A stretch of DNA of 19,102 nucleotides from JBAVEL01 sp049587715 (lineage in GTDB: Bacteria; Bacteroidota; Ignavibacteria; UBA10030; UBA6906): NCBI GenBank assembly GCA_049587715.1, contig JBAVEL010000180.1:1-19102 (forward strand), written 5' to 3'. Shown here piece after piece: positions 1-7,332 of the stretch; positions within the stretch are counted from its first letter, which is position 1; each line of letters starts with the position of its first letter. Under the pieces are notes generated by a model. That model was not told the DNA's origin and searched no databases. It saw nothing but the letters and a program-made list of their open reading frames with translations. Both the position numbers and the translations under genes were made by a program.

Positions 1-34
1 TGGTCGTTCTCATGCCGCTCCCCGCCGGATGCCA

Positions 35-69
35 CCCCCGGAAGCCCCATCCCCTTTCGCTTTCGGGGG
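35..69 (-). terminator. Stem-loop after the AAA+ ATPase gene (possible terminator)
   Basis: Bases 35-44 pair with 60-69 to give a 10-bp stem around a 15-nt loop. The stem is continuous on the plus strand with one G-T pair; on the minus-strand transcript that position becomes a C-A mismatch. It lies 8 nt beyond the ATPase stop codon, the right place for a terminator, but no clear U-tract follows. The function is inferred from position and structure only. Confidence 0.35.
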
Positions 70-77
70 TCCTCCCC

Positions 78-1307
78 TCAGGCCGCCCGAAATCCGATGT
101 CGTCGTTCGCCACCCTCTTTTCCGATCCGAACCCCTTCAGCCACCGATCCACGGCCCCGAGCACGTATTCCTGCGTCAGGCACTCGGGCTGGAGCTCCGC
201 CACCAGCTCCAGGTGCTTTGTCAGGTTGGCGATGAACGCCCCCGTCACCCCCTTCCGGCGGAGCACCGCCAGCACATCCTGATCGAAGAGGGCGCGTACG
301 GCATCGTTGCCGGTCTTGCTCTCCACGAGCCGGATGAAGTCGGCGGGACGGACGACCTCCACATCTATCACCCGGTCGAACCTCCCGGGGCGGGATGCCG
401 CAAGGTCCACCAGTGTCCGGTCGTTGGTGCTGGCAAGCAGGAACTCCCCGGCCCGCGCGAAGCCGTCCAGCTTCTGGAGGAATGTGGCAAGCCGAGAGGT
501 AAAGAGCCCTTCCTGGCGGGATCCCGTCATCATGTCGATGTCGTCTATGCAGAGCACGACCGGGCAGAACATGCCTGCGATCTCGAACAGCTCGTCCACG
601 TTCTCCTCCGAGCCGTTGGCAAACAGAAACGTGGCCTTGTCCGCGCACGCTGCGGCGACGGCCCGGATGATCTTGGTCTTCCCCGTGCCGGGCTTCCCCG
701 AGAAGAGATACCGGAGGGGCGTCCGGAGCCGGTCATACTGCTCCAGGGCCCGGATGAAGAGCCGGATCTCCCCCAGGATGGTCTCGGGCAGGAAGACATC
801 CTCCAGGCGGTCTTTCCCGGGAGCCAGCGGATAGAGGCCCACGGCGGAGCCGTGCAGCCGTTCGGAGGTGGCCAGGAGCATCGCGTTCCGGTAAGGGGAG
901 GTCTGCACCGCCTGCTTCAGAAGGTGATCCAGAAGCTGGCCGGCACGGCTGGTTTCGTCTCCGTCTCCGACGGCGAAGACGAAGTACTCCACCAGATCGG
1001 GGCGCCCGGACTCGAAGAAGACGTCGGTGTGGTACAGAGCTCCCTGAAAGCGGATCAGGGCGGAGACCATCGGATCCAGAATCCGGAGAAAACGCCCCTC
1101 CAGCTCATCCGAAAGGGAGAGCTGTTTGCGGCGTCTGGTGTAGGGTTCCTGGATGCCCGAGAGGGCCACCACTTCCAGAAGGGGATCACTGATCTTCCCC
1201 CCATGGAGGCGGTAGAGATAGCTCTTCAGGAACTCCTGCAGATAGCGGGGAATGGACCGCTCGGCGGAGGTCGGGCGTCCTGAGGTAGGTGGTTCGTGGT
1301 GGCGCAT
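78..1307 (-). CDS. AAA+ ATPase with a helical N-terminal region
   Basis: This 409-residue protein is probably a cytoplasmic ATPase that remodels or unfolds a partner. The C-terminal half is a single AAA+ module: Walker A GKPGTGKT (204-211), Walker B VVLCIDDID (250-258), sensor-1 Asn in STND (295) and the arginine-finger region SRPGRFDR (305-312), in the order seen in the FtsH/Cdc48/BCS1 branch. Residues 1-180 match no domain I recognise and contain a helical-looking segment (21-37). There is no transmembrane helix or protease domain. The ATG at 1307 was chosen because AAGGAG sits about 6 nt upstream; the frame is open to 1748, but that extension is low-complexity and Pro/Arg-rich. The upstream ORF at 1382-1594 resembles residues 21-63, suggesting a common origin. 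Substrate and pathway are unknown. Confidence 0.9.
   Translation of the reverse strand: MRHHEPPTSGRPTSAERSIPRYLQEFLKSYLYRLHGGKISDPLLEVVALSGIQEPYTRRRKQLSLSDELEGRFLRILDPMVSALIRFQGALYHTDVFFESGRPDLVEYFVFAVGDGDETSRAGQLLDHLLKQAVQTSPYRNAMLLATSERLHGSAVGLYPLAPGKDRLEDVFLPETILGEIRLFIRALEQYDRLRTPLRYLFSGKPGTGKTKIIRAVAAACADKATFLFANGSEENVDELFEIAGMFCPVVLCIDDIDMMTGSRQEGLFTSRLATFLQKLDGFARAGEFLLASTNDRTLVDLAASRPGRFDRVIDVEVVRPADFIRLVESKTGNDAVRALFDQDVLAVLRRKGVTGAFIANLTKHLELVAELQPECLTQEYVLGAVDRWLKGFGSEKRVANDDIGFRAA
1197..1241 (-). repeat. Copy 1 of a duplicated 45-bp segment, inside the AAA+ gene
   Basis: This segment encodes residues 23-37 of the ATPase. Codon by codon it matches 1496-1540 without gaps, with 13 differences in 45 bases by my count (about 71% identity). 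The two copies are 299 bp apart in the same orientation. Confidence 0.6.
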
Positions 1308-1381
1308 GGGGATCTCCTTTTCCATCTGGTTCAAGGTACGGACGGCATGCAACGGAAACGGTATCGCACGCTGATACTTCC

Positions 1382-1594
1382 TCAGCGGGCAAGCCGTCCC
1401 GTCTTTCCCGGAGCGTCGAGCCGCTTCCTCCATCGCGCGGAGGAAACCGGGATGAGCGGGAGGATCGCCGGCGCGGGAGCCGCATCGCAAGACCTCCACG
1501 CATGGAACAGGCAGATGAGGCTCTCCAGGAACTGCTCCAGAGAGCGGGGTCTCAACCGACGGGCGGACCGGGGGACCGGCTTCGGGCGGGGCAT
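1382..1594 (-). CDS. Small 70-aa ORF resembling the ATPase N-terminal segment
   Basis: This 70-residue ORF starts at an ATG preceded by GGAGG five bases upstream, which is the best argument that it is translated. A Pro/Arg-rich start leads into a hydrophobic helical stretch (SLEQFLESLICLFHAW, 18-33). Residues 17-59 align without gaps to residues 21-63 of the adjacent ATPase with about 13 identities, including FL.S, a shared His and RxRKxL near the end, and the DNA beneath the first part is also similar. It lies on the same strand, 74 bp before the ATPase start, so the two are probably co-transcribed. It could be a stand-alone N-domain partner or regulator, or a decayed remnant of a partial gene duplication. 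Its C-terminal half is less protein-like than the ATPase counterpart. Confidence 0.45.
   Translation of the reverse strand: MPRPKPVPRSARRLRPRSLEQFLESLICLFHAWRSCDAAPAPAILPLIPVSSARWRKRLDAPGKTGRLAR
1496..1540 (-). repeat. Copy 2 of the duplicated 45-bp segment, inside the small ORF
   Basis: This is the partner of 1197-1241. It encodes residues 19-33 of the 70-aa ORF, and the same reading frame is kept in both copies. Confidence 0.6.
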
Positions 1595-1618
1595 GGGTTC
1601 CTCCAATTGTGAGGAACC

Positions 1619-1647
1619 AACCTAACACACGCCCCCCCCTCATCCAA
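1619..1647 (-). promoter_or_regulatory. Possible promoter for the small ORF and AAA+ operon
   Basis: On the minus strand TTGGAT (1642-1647) and TAGGTT (1619-1624) are separated by exactly 17 bases, about 25 bp upstream of the ATG at 1594. Each hexamer matches the sigma-70 consensus at only three positions, so this is a position-supported guess. Confidence 0.25.
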
Positions 1648-1696
1648 GAGATCCTGAAGATAATCCTCCGCTCGATGAGTATTTTTTCCGGGGCTC

Positions 1697-1725
1697 TTGC
1701 TTTTCCCCCTCCCGATGCGTAGCAA
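1697..1725 (+). promoter_or_regulatory. Possible promoter for a leaderless nuclease transcript
   Basis: TTGCTT (1697-1702) and TAGCAA (1720-1725) are 17 bases apart. Transcription would then begin at or near the ATG at 1732. I see no Shine-Dalgarno sequence before that ATG, which fits a leaderless mRNA. Both hexamers are weak. Confidence 0.22.
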
Positions 1726-1731
1726 TCCTTC

Positions 1732-3201
1732 ATGGAAACCCTCAGCAAGAGCCGCTACACCCAGGGCGTCATCTGCCCCAAGGCGCTCTATCTGCAGAAA
1801 CGACACCCCGAGTTGCAGGATCCCATCGATCCCGGGAAGGAAGCCACTTTCCGCGTGGGGCGGGAGGTGGGCCTCGTGGCCAGGGGGCTCTTCCCCGGAG
1901 GAGTGGATGCAAGTCCCCGGACGCCGGGGAACATCGGGGATTCAGTCGGGCGCACCCGGGAGGCCATGGCCTCCGGCGCAGGCGTCATCTACGAGGCGGG
2001 TTTTCTGGCCGACGGCCTCTATGCCGCCGTGGATATCCTTGCAAGAGAGGGCGAGGGCTGGCGCGCATTCGAGGTAAAGAGCGCAACCGAGGTGAAGGAT
2101 GAATACTACACCGACGTTGCGTTCCAGTACCACGTCCTCACAAAGGCGGGTCTGCAGGTAAGGGACTTCTCGATCGTTCACCTAAACAAGGAATACGTGC
2201 GCCGGGGGCGGATCGACCTGCAGGGGCTCTTCAGCAAGCCATCCCTTCTGGGAAAGGCACAGGCCATGCAGGAAGAGGTGGCCGCGAAGGTCGCGGAGCT
2301 CCGTGCGGTGCTGGCGGCGGATGCCGCACCCGACCTCCCCATCGGACCTTACTGCGACAAGCCGTACCGGTGCGGGTTCCACGGCCACTGCTGGGCGCAC
2401 ATTCCGCCCGACTCCGTCTTTGACATCTCGAAGCTGGGAGATGCAAAGAAGTTCGCCCTGTATGCGGCCGGGATCGTCCGTCTGGAGGATGTCACCGACC
2501 TCACGGCGCTCTCGGAGCGTCAGCGGCAGCAGGTGACGTGCGACAGGGAGAGGAGGGAGTACATTGACAGGGAGAAGGTTGCGGAGTTCCTCGGGGCCCT
2601 CGAGTACCCCCTCTTCTTTATGGACTTCGAAACGATCGCGCCTCCGATTCCACTCTATGACGAGACGAGGCCTTACCAGCAGATTCCATTCCAGTTCTCC
2701 GTCCACAGGATGGAGACCCCCGCCTCGAAACCGGAGCACTTCGAGTTCCTTGCCGAAGCGGGCCCCGACCCCCGTCCTGCCGTCATGAGGGAGCTGTCAC
2801 AGGTGTTGGGCACAAAGGGGAGCATTCTTGTGTACCACGACAGTTTTGAGAAGCCCCGGCTGAGGGAGCTGGCGCGCGACTTTCCTGACAATGCCGCCCG
2901 TGTGGAGGAGATCCTCCTCCGTATCGTGGATCTGGAGACCCCCTTCGCACACCGACACTGCTACTCGTGGAAGATGAGGGGCAGCTCGTCCATCAAGGCG
3001 GTCCTCCCCGCCCTTGTGCCGGGAATGAGCTACAAGGAACTTGCCGTCGGCGGAGGGGTGCAGGCCTCAGAGGCCTACCTCGAACTCCTGAAGAATCCTG
3101 ATGCGGAACGCAGGAAGGACCTGCGGACACAGCTCCTCGAGTACTGTGCCCTGGACACCTTCGGGATGGTGAAGATTCTGGAAGTTCTGCGGGGACTCTG
3201 A
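1732..3201 (+). CDS. DUF2779 protein: Cas4-like PD-(D/E)XK nuclease fused to a DEDDy exonuclease
   Basis: This 489-residue protein has two nuclease-like halves. Residues 1-225 carry a RecB/Cas4-type PD-(D/E)XK core: Glu88, Asp101, Glu114-Val-Lys116, and a Gln132-Tyr133 helix motif. Cys15 together with Cys208, Cys214 and Cys220 reproduces the one-plus-three cysteine arrangement that binds an Fe-S cluster in Cas4 and AddB. Residues 290-489 match DUF2779, an RNase-H-fold 3'-5' exonuclease-like domain: ExoI MDFET (Asp298, Glu300), an ExoII-like YHDSFE (Asp370) and ExoIII YCALD (Tyr471, Asp475). All the putative catalytic residues are present, so both halves look active. The biological role of the family is not established to my knowledge; DNA repair, nucleic-acid processing or defence are options. 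It is the only plus-strand gene here, divergent from the AAA+ operon. No ribosome-binding site is visible. Confidence 0.9.
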   Translation: METLSKSRYTQGVICPKALYLQKRHPELQDPIDPGKEATFRVGREVGLVARGLFPGGVDASPRTPGNIGDSVGRTREAMASGAGVIYEAGFLADGLYAAVDILAREGEGWRAFEVKSATEVKDEYYTDVAFQYHVLTKAGLQVRDFSIVHLNKEYVRRGRIDLQGLFSKPSLLGKAQAMQEEVAAKVAELRAVLAADAAPDLPIGPYCDKPYRCGFHGHCWAHIPPDSVFDISKLGDAKKFALYAAGIVRLEDVTDLTALSERQRQQVTCDRERREYIDREKVAEFLGALEYPLFFMDFETIAPPIPLYDETRPYQQIPFQFSVHRMETPASKPEHFEFLAEAGPDPRPAVMRELSQVLGTKGSILVYHDSFEKPRLRELARDFPDNAARVEEILLRIVDLETPFAHRHCYSWKMRGSSSIKAVLPALVPGMSYKELAVGGGVQASEAYLELLKNPDAERRKDLRTQLLEYCALDTFGMVKILEVLRGL

Positions 3202-3235
3202 GGGGCGGGCTTCGTCTCTCTCCGGCAGCGCAGTC

Positions 3236-3259
3236 CGCCGGCACGGGTTCCGTCCGGCG
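3236..3259. terminator. Hairpin between convergent genes (possible bidirectional terminator)
   Basis: CGCCGG (3236-3241) and ACGG (3243-3246) pair with CCGT and CCGGCG (3250-3259), giving a 10-bp GC-rich stem with one bulged C and a 3-nt loop. It lies in the 80-bp gap between two converging stop codons. There is no T-tract on either side, so it may act as a transcript-end stabiliser rather than a strong intrinsic terminator. Confidence 0.4.
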
Positions 3260-3281
3260 TGATCTGCCTGCCGGTCTTGAT

Positions 3282-4370
3282 TCAGTACCACACCCACGAA
3301 ATGCAGTTGATCACCCCGCCCAGGCGGGGCAGCTCATTGGGCACGGGCACCTTCACGATCCGGGTCCCGGCGGGGATGACCTCCTCGAGCCGGCGTGCGG
3401 CAAGGGCATTCTGTTCGGTGAGGCCCTCGAACTGAGGCAGGAAGATCACCTGACCCAGCCGGAGCCAGTTCAGGTAGCATCCGACGGCGCTTCCCATGCC
3501 GTCCGTGGTGATGCTTTCGGGCACCGCATGCGGAATCCGCACGACGTTGCCGGGGAACTGCCGCCCCAGGAACCCCGCCAGCCGGTCCAGGAACGCCCGC
3601 CCGGCGGTCAGGTCGTGTTCCGTTATGAGATGCGGGCGGCCGTCCGGCTGTGCGGGATACGACGCCACGGCAAGGGTGGACTCGTCTATGAACCGGAGCA
3701 TGCCGTCCACGTGGCCCGTATCATCCCCCGGCTCCACCGGAACGATGATGAGCTTCCGGATCCCCATGGAATGCCGGAAGACCTCCTCCAGCTCCTCCAC
3801 CGAGACCGACTCGTTATCGGCGATGATCCGGTTGCTGACGATCGCAACACCGGCCCCGTTGTGGATAAAGTTCCCCCCGTCCAGAACGATCCGGTCTCCG
3901 CCCGGCGTCTCAAGCCGCCGCACATTCAGATAGAGCTCCCCCGCCACCCTCTCCCCGGCCGCGTCGTCCTTTTCAGCGCTTCGCTTCTCCCCCGCGTCAT
4001 AGTAGGAAGGGCTGAACCAGGCCTTCCACGCCGTGTGCCCCGTAACCCCGACGGGCCCGAAATCCCGCACCCAGATGCTCTGTACGGGAGGGCATTTCTG
4101 CACGGTGAACCTCCGGCCCGCAAGGGCAGCCGCCTTCCTGAGGCCTGCGGGAGAAGCCAGCAGAAGCACCTGCGGCACGTCGGATTCGGAAAGGACCGTG
4201 TTCAGGAGGCGCCCGCAGAACCCGGCAAGCCGGGTGGGATTCCTCCGGTGGAGACTCCGCAGCCCGCCGGGGTACACCAGGACCAGGGCCTGAGGGGCCT
4301 CCCACTCTGCCCGGAGGCGGACGGAGGATCCGCCCTCGGGGGGCATCTCAGCGTCATGCGGCGGATTCAT
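3282..4370 (-). CDS. Agmatine deiminase / PAD_porph family protein
   Basis: This 362-residue protein belongs to the guanidino-group-modifying enzymes of the pentein fold, which hydrolyse agmatine or peptidyl-arginine to the ureido product plus ammonia. Visible family motifs in order are the N-terminal AEWEAPQALVLVYP (21-34), IWVRDFGP (99-106, Asp103), LDGGNF (163-168), DDTGHVDG (216-223, catalytic His220 with Asp222) and GGVINCISW (351-359, nucleophile Cys356 close to the C-terminus). Length matches cytoplasmic agmatine deiminases and there is no signal peptide. The motif around the cysteine differs from the usual G-x-HCIT form, so the exact substrate is uncertain. It follows the PpiC lipoprotein gene by 52 bp and may share its transcript. 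No N-carbamoylputrescine amidohydrolase or other polyamine gene lies in the window. Confidence 0.88.
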   Translation of the reverse strand: MNPPHDAEMPPEGGSSVRLRAEWEAPQALVLVYPGGLRSLHRRNPTRLAGFCGRLLNTVLSESDVPQVLLLASPAGLRKAAALAGRRFTVQKCPPVQSIWVRDFGPVGVTGHTAWKAWFSPSYYDAGEKRSAEKDDAAGERVAGELYLNVRRLETPGGDRIVLDGGNFIHNGAGVAIVSNRIIADNESVSVEELEEVFRHSMGIRKLIIVPVEPGDDTGHVDGMLRFIDESTLAVASYPAQPDGRPHLITEHDLTAGRAFLDRLAGFLGRQFPGNVVRIPHAVPESITTDGMGSAVGCYLNWLRLGQVIFLPQFEGLTEQNALAARRLEEVIPAGTRIVKVPVPNELPRLGGVINCISWVWY

Positions 4371-4422
4371 GCCTCACACCCCTTCTGCTTATTGCCACCC
4401 ATCATGCGGCAGCCGCACCCCC

Positions 4423-5727
4423 TTACCTGTTCTGCCCCGCAATCTGGGCTTCCCGTATCTTCATCAGCTTCTCGCTCATCTCGCTGAAGGACCCCAGTGC
4501 CCGCACGCTGTCACACCTGATCAGGTGGTATCCGAACGGTGTGCGCACCATGCCGGACACCTCCCCCGGGGTCAGACGGAACACCGCCTCGTCGAACGGC
4601 TGCACCCACCGGCGGCGCTCAAACCATCCCAGGTCCCCGCCGCGGGAGGCGCTGCCGTCATCCTCGGAGAACTCCCTGGCCGCCTCATGGAACGCCGTCC
4701 CCTTCTCCAGGGCGCTCCGGGCCTTCCTTATCCGTTCCAGGGCCGCAACGGTGTCTTGCGGATTCCCGCCCGTGCAGCGGGCCATGATGTGGCTGGCTCG
4801 CATGGACCCCGCAGCCGGCCTGCGATCCGTGACCTTGATGACATGGTATCCATGCCGCGTCCGCACGGGGACGGGACCCACCTCCCCGGCCTGAAGGGAG
4901 TAGGCGGCGTCCTCGAAGGCCTGCAGCATCTGACCTGCGGTGAAGTAGTATATGTCCCCGTGGTTTCGTGCAACCGAGGAGTCCTGCGAGTACCGGTCGG
5001 CAAGGGACGAAAAATCCTCCCCTGCCTGTACCCGCCGGATGAGGTCCGCGGCCAGCGCGTAGACTCGTGTCGTCTCCTCGGGAAGCGCCCGCGGAGTCAG
5101 GTTCAGCAGGATGTGCCTGGCCCGCACCTCCTCGCGGAGCCTCTCATAGATGCCGTGCAGGATGCCATCCTCTGAGATGGAGCCCGGTTCGCTCCCCTCC
5201 TTGAGGACGTAGGGAACGCCTTCGAACAGCACCATCGGCCCCTCGAGGATGGTGCGGTCTTCCTGCTTCAGCTTCAACGACATGTTACGGACGTAGCCGA
5301 TGTTCCTCGATATCACACGTCCATCCGTGACAATGAACTCCGATTGCGGATCAGTCTGGATTGACCACTCGCAAGGCATATGAAGATGTCCAAGGAACCC
5401 CTTCAGGAACTCCGATTCGTCCTTCCGCGGAGGGCGCATGACCTTCGTGATGACTCTCCGGGCGCAGGCCATGGCATGGCTGGTGGGTTCCCCCCGGTAG
5501 CATGAGAGCCGGTGCATCAGTTCCGCGACCGTCTCCACCCCCGAGATCAGGCTGTCCAGGCGCATCCGGGCGCTGTCCGCATACACGCCGTCGGGGTGCC
5601 TGGAAAGAAAGCCGCCGTAGGAAGAGGGCGTGTCGGCCCTCAGGGCCGCCTGCCAGTCACGCGAGGTGGTGCCGCACCCCGCCAGGGCGAGGAGGGCCAC
5701 AAGTGATGCGCAGAGTGCCGTCTTCAT
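4423..5727 (-). CDS. Lipoprotein peptidyl-prolyl isomerase with two parvulin domains
   Basis: This 434-residue protein is an envelope chaperone/foldase of the PpiC (SurA/PrsA-like) group. A lipoprotein signal (MKTALCASLVALLALAGC) places the acylated Cys at 18. A short segment at 24-60 has the pattern W..A...DT...Y..FL..HPDG.YA seen in helical repeat proteins. Residues 60-200 are not recognised. Two tandem rotamase domains follow: about 202-303 (VRARHILL ... FEDAAYSLQAGEVGPVPVRTRHGYHVIKV) and about 309-408 (MRASHIMA ... FDEAVFRLTPGEVSGMVRTPFGYHLIRC). The ATG at 5727 is preferred because GGAG lies six bases upstream and the signal peptide begins there; the upstream extension is not protein-like. 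In a secretion-rich lineage, folding of outer-membrane or exported proteins is the likely job. Confidence 0.9.
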   Translation of the reverse strand: MKTALCASLVALLALAGCGTTSRDWQAALRADTPSSYGGFLSRHPDGVYADSARMRLDSLISGVETVAELMHRLSCYRGEPTSHAMACARRVITKVMRPPRKDESEFLKGFLGHLHMPCEWSIQTDPQSEFIVTDGRVISRNIGYVRNMSLKLKQEDRTILEGPMVLFEGVPYVLKEGSEPGSISEDGILHGIYERLREEVRARHILLNLTPRALPEETTRVYALAADLIRRVQAGEDFSSLADRYSQDSSVARNHGDIYYFTAGQMLQAFEDAAYSLQAGEVGPVPVRTRHGYHVIKVTDRRPAAGSMRASHIMARCTGGNPQDTVAALERIRKARSALEKGTAFHEAAREFSEDDGSASRGGDLGWFERRRWVQPFDEAVFRLTPGEVSGMVRTPFGYHLIRCDSVRALGSFSEMSEKLMKIREAQIAGQNR

Positions 5728-5837
5728 GTGGGTCTCCGTTTGTCGGTTCTCCTGCCGGCTCCGGGACCTGCGCCACCCCGAGGGGAATCCTCCGCCTTGC
5801 CGGACTCCCCCCCTGTGCGGGAGCTCCACGGGAGAAC

Positions 5838-7307
5838 TCATCTTCCCGGCAGCGAGATCCCCCGGATCTTCTTGAAGAGGGAGACGGCGGTGGAGTCGGT
5901 CATGGAGCAGTAGAAATCCAGGATCTTCATCACCAGCGTGTACTTGTCGCAGCGCCCGCACAGGAACTCGGGCGGCACAAGCTGGAGGACCTTCCGGCTC
6001 CTCGCCGAAGCCCCGTTCCCCCTGTCCTGCACATCGGAGGCGCCCCGGACCAGCTCGTCCAGAATCCCCTTCGCCACCTCGAACCCGGCCGCTTCAATCT
6101 CGAGCACACGCCGGTCGGTGTAAAGCCGTGTCCGGAGCTCGCCCACGATCGCTTCCAGCGTCGTCCGCGAGGGGATCTCATCCACGATGGACGCATCGTG
6201 CGTCCCCCGCAGGTACGCGGGCTCGTTCTCAAGGAACTGCTCCGCCACCTCCTCCACCAGCTTCCCGAACGCCCGGGCGCGCAGATACTCCACCCGGGAA
6301 TAGTCCGACATCGCCTTGGCCTTCTCCCAGTTCACCTTCCCCCCCGCCACTTCGTTCAGGAGCTCTTCGATGGTCTGGAGGGTGATGAGTCCCAGCCGGT
6401 AGCCGTCCTCCAGATCAATCAGGCGGTAGGTGATGTCATCCGCCGCCTCCACCAGAAACGCCAGGGGGTGGCGGCACCACCGGTCGGGGGTGTGTGTGTC
6501 CGGGAGGAGGCCCACGGCCTCCGCTATGCCCCGGAAGATGTCGCCCTCCGAGGCGAAGAAGTTGAACTTGCGGTTGCTCGCATCCCCCCTCCTTCCCGCC
6601 GCGGCCGTGGAACAGCAGGGGTACTTGGCATAGGCCGCCAGGGTGGCGCAGGTGAGCCTCATCCCCCCTTCCCGGTCGGGCATCTCGAGCTGGGTCAGGA
6701 GTCTGAGCCCCTCGGCGTTCGCCTCGTAGTTCTCTATGTCCCGCGCCTGCTGCGCGCTCAACTGAGGCCTGAGTCGCTCAGCCACATCGGAGCTCCGGAA
6801 CCAGTCCCGGATGGCGTCCTCCCCCGAGTGCCCGAAGGGAGGGCTCCCGATGTCGTGGGCCAGGCAGGCGGCCGCCACGATGGCCCCGATGTCGCTGGGG
6901 TGCAGGCTGACGGCCGTGAGGGATGCGCAGATCTTCTCCCCCGCCCTGGCCCCCAGGGACCTGCCGATGCTGGAAGTCTCCAGACTGTGTGTAAGGCGGG
7001 TCCGCACGTAGTCGTTCTCCGCCAGGGGCACCACCTGCGTCTTGTCCTGAAGCCGGCGGAAAGCCGAGGCGAAGATGACCCGGTCGTAGTCTATCTGAAA
7101 CGGAGAGCGGCGGGTCTTTCGGGTCCCCGACCCCCTGTCTCCCAGCCGCTGGGTGGTCAGGAGCCGGTCCCAGTCCATGGTGCTCTGCCGGGCGGGCCTG
7201 ATCCGCGGGAGATGCCGTTCGGCATGCTCCGCCTGGGCCTTCGGGTGGGAATGCCGGGAACCCGGCCGGTCCGGGATGCGCTTTCGATTCCTGGAAGAAG
7301 CGGTCAT
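5838..7307 (-). CDS. dgt: Deoxyguanosinetriphosphate triphosphohydrolase-like HD enzyme
   Basis: This 489-residue cytoplasmic enzyme hydrolyses dNTPs to deoxynucleoside plus triphosphate and helps set dNTP pool balance. It has the dGTPase/SAMHD1-type HD fold: FRRLQDKTQV followed by TRLTHSLE (His107), the CLAHDIGSPPFGHSGE block (His151, Asp152, His160) and EAADDITYRLIDLEDG (Asp290). These are the four metal ligands, so it should be active. The start is uncertain. ATG 7307 has an AGAGGG four bases upstream but adds 43 Arg/His/Pro-rich residues; ATG 7178 (MDWDRLLTTQRLG) matches the usual family start but has only a poor ribosome site. It stands 110 bp before the PpiC lipoprotein gene on the same strand; its own upstream neighbour is a broken gene. 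Confidence 0.92.
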   Translation of the reverse strand: MTASSRNRKRIPDRPGSRHSHPKAQAEHAERHLPRIRPARQSTMDWDRLLTTQRLGDRGSGTRKTRRSPFQIDYDRVIFASAFRRLQDKTQVVPLAENDYVRTRLTHSLETSSIGRSLGARAGEKICASLTAVSLHPSDIGAIVAAACLAHDIGSPPFGHSGEDAIRDWFRSSDVAERLRPQLSAQQARDIENYEANAEGLRLLTQLEMPDREGGMRLTCATLAAYAKYPCCSTAAAGRRGDASNRKFNFFASEGDIFRGIAEAVGLLPDTHTPDRWCRHPLAFLVEAADDITYRLIDLEDGYRLGLITLQTIEELLNEVAGGKVNWEKAKAMSDYSRVEYLRARAFGKLVEEVAEQFLENEPAYLRGTHDASIVDEIPSRTTLEAIVGELRTRLYTDRRVLEIEAAGFEVAKGILDELVRGASDVQDRGNGASARSRKVLQLVPPEFLCGRCDKYTLVMKILDFYCSMTDSTAVSLFKKIRGISLPGR

Positions 7308-7332
7308 ACCACCCTCTCGCTTTCATGTGGTG

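Noticed and set aside
12..1283. Long plus-strand open frame opposite the AAA+ gene
   Set aside because: It is the antisense mirror of a clear AAA+ coding sequence with Walker and sensor motifs; the translation is Pro/Gly/Arg-rich and matches nothing.
1308..1748. N-terminal extension of the AAA+ ATPase to 1748
   Set aside because: The extension overlaps the small ORF in another frame, is not protein-like, and ATG 1307 has a strong ribosome site.
6778..7326. Overlapping minus-strand frame starting MKARGWYDRFF
   Set aside because: The first residues look protein-like but the rest is Pro/Gly-rich and overlaps the well-supported dgt frame.
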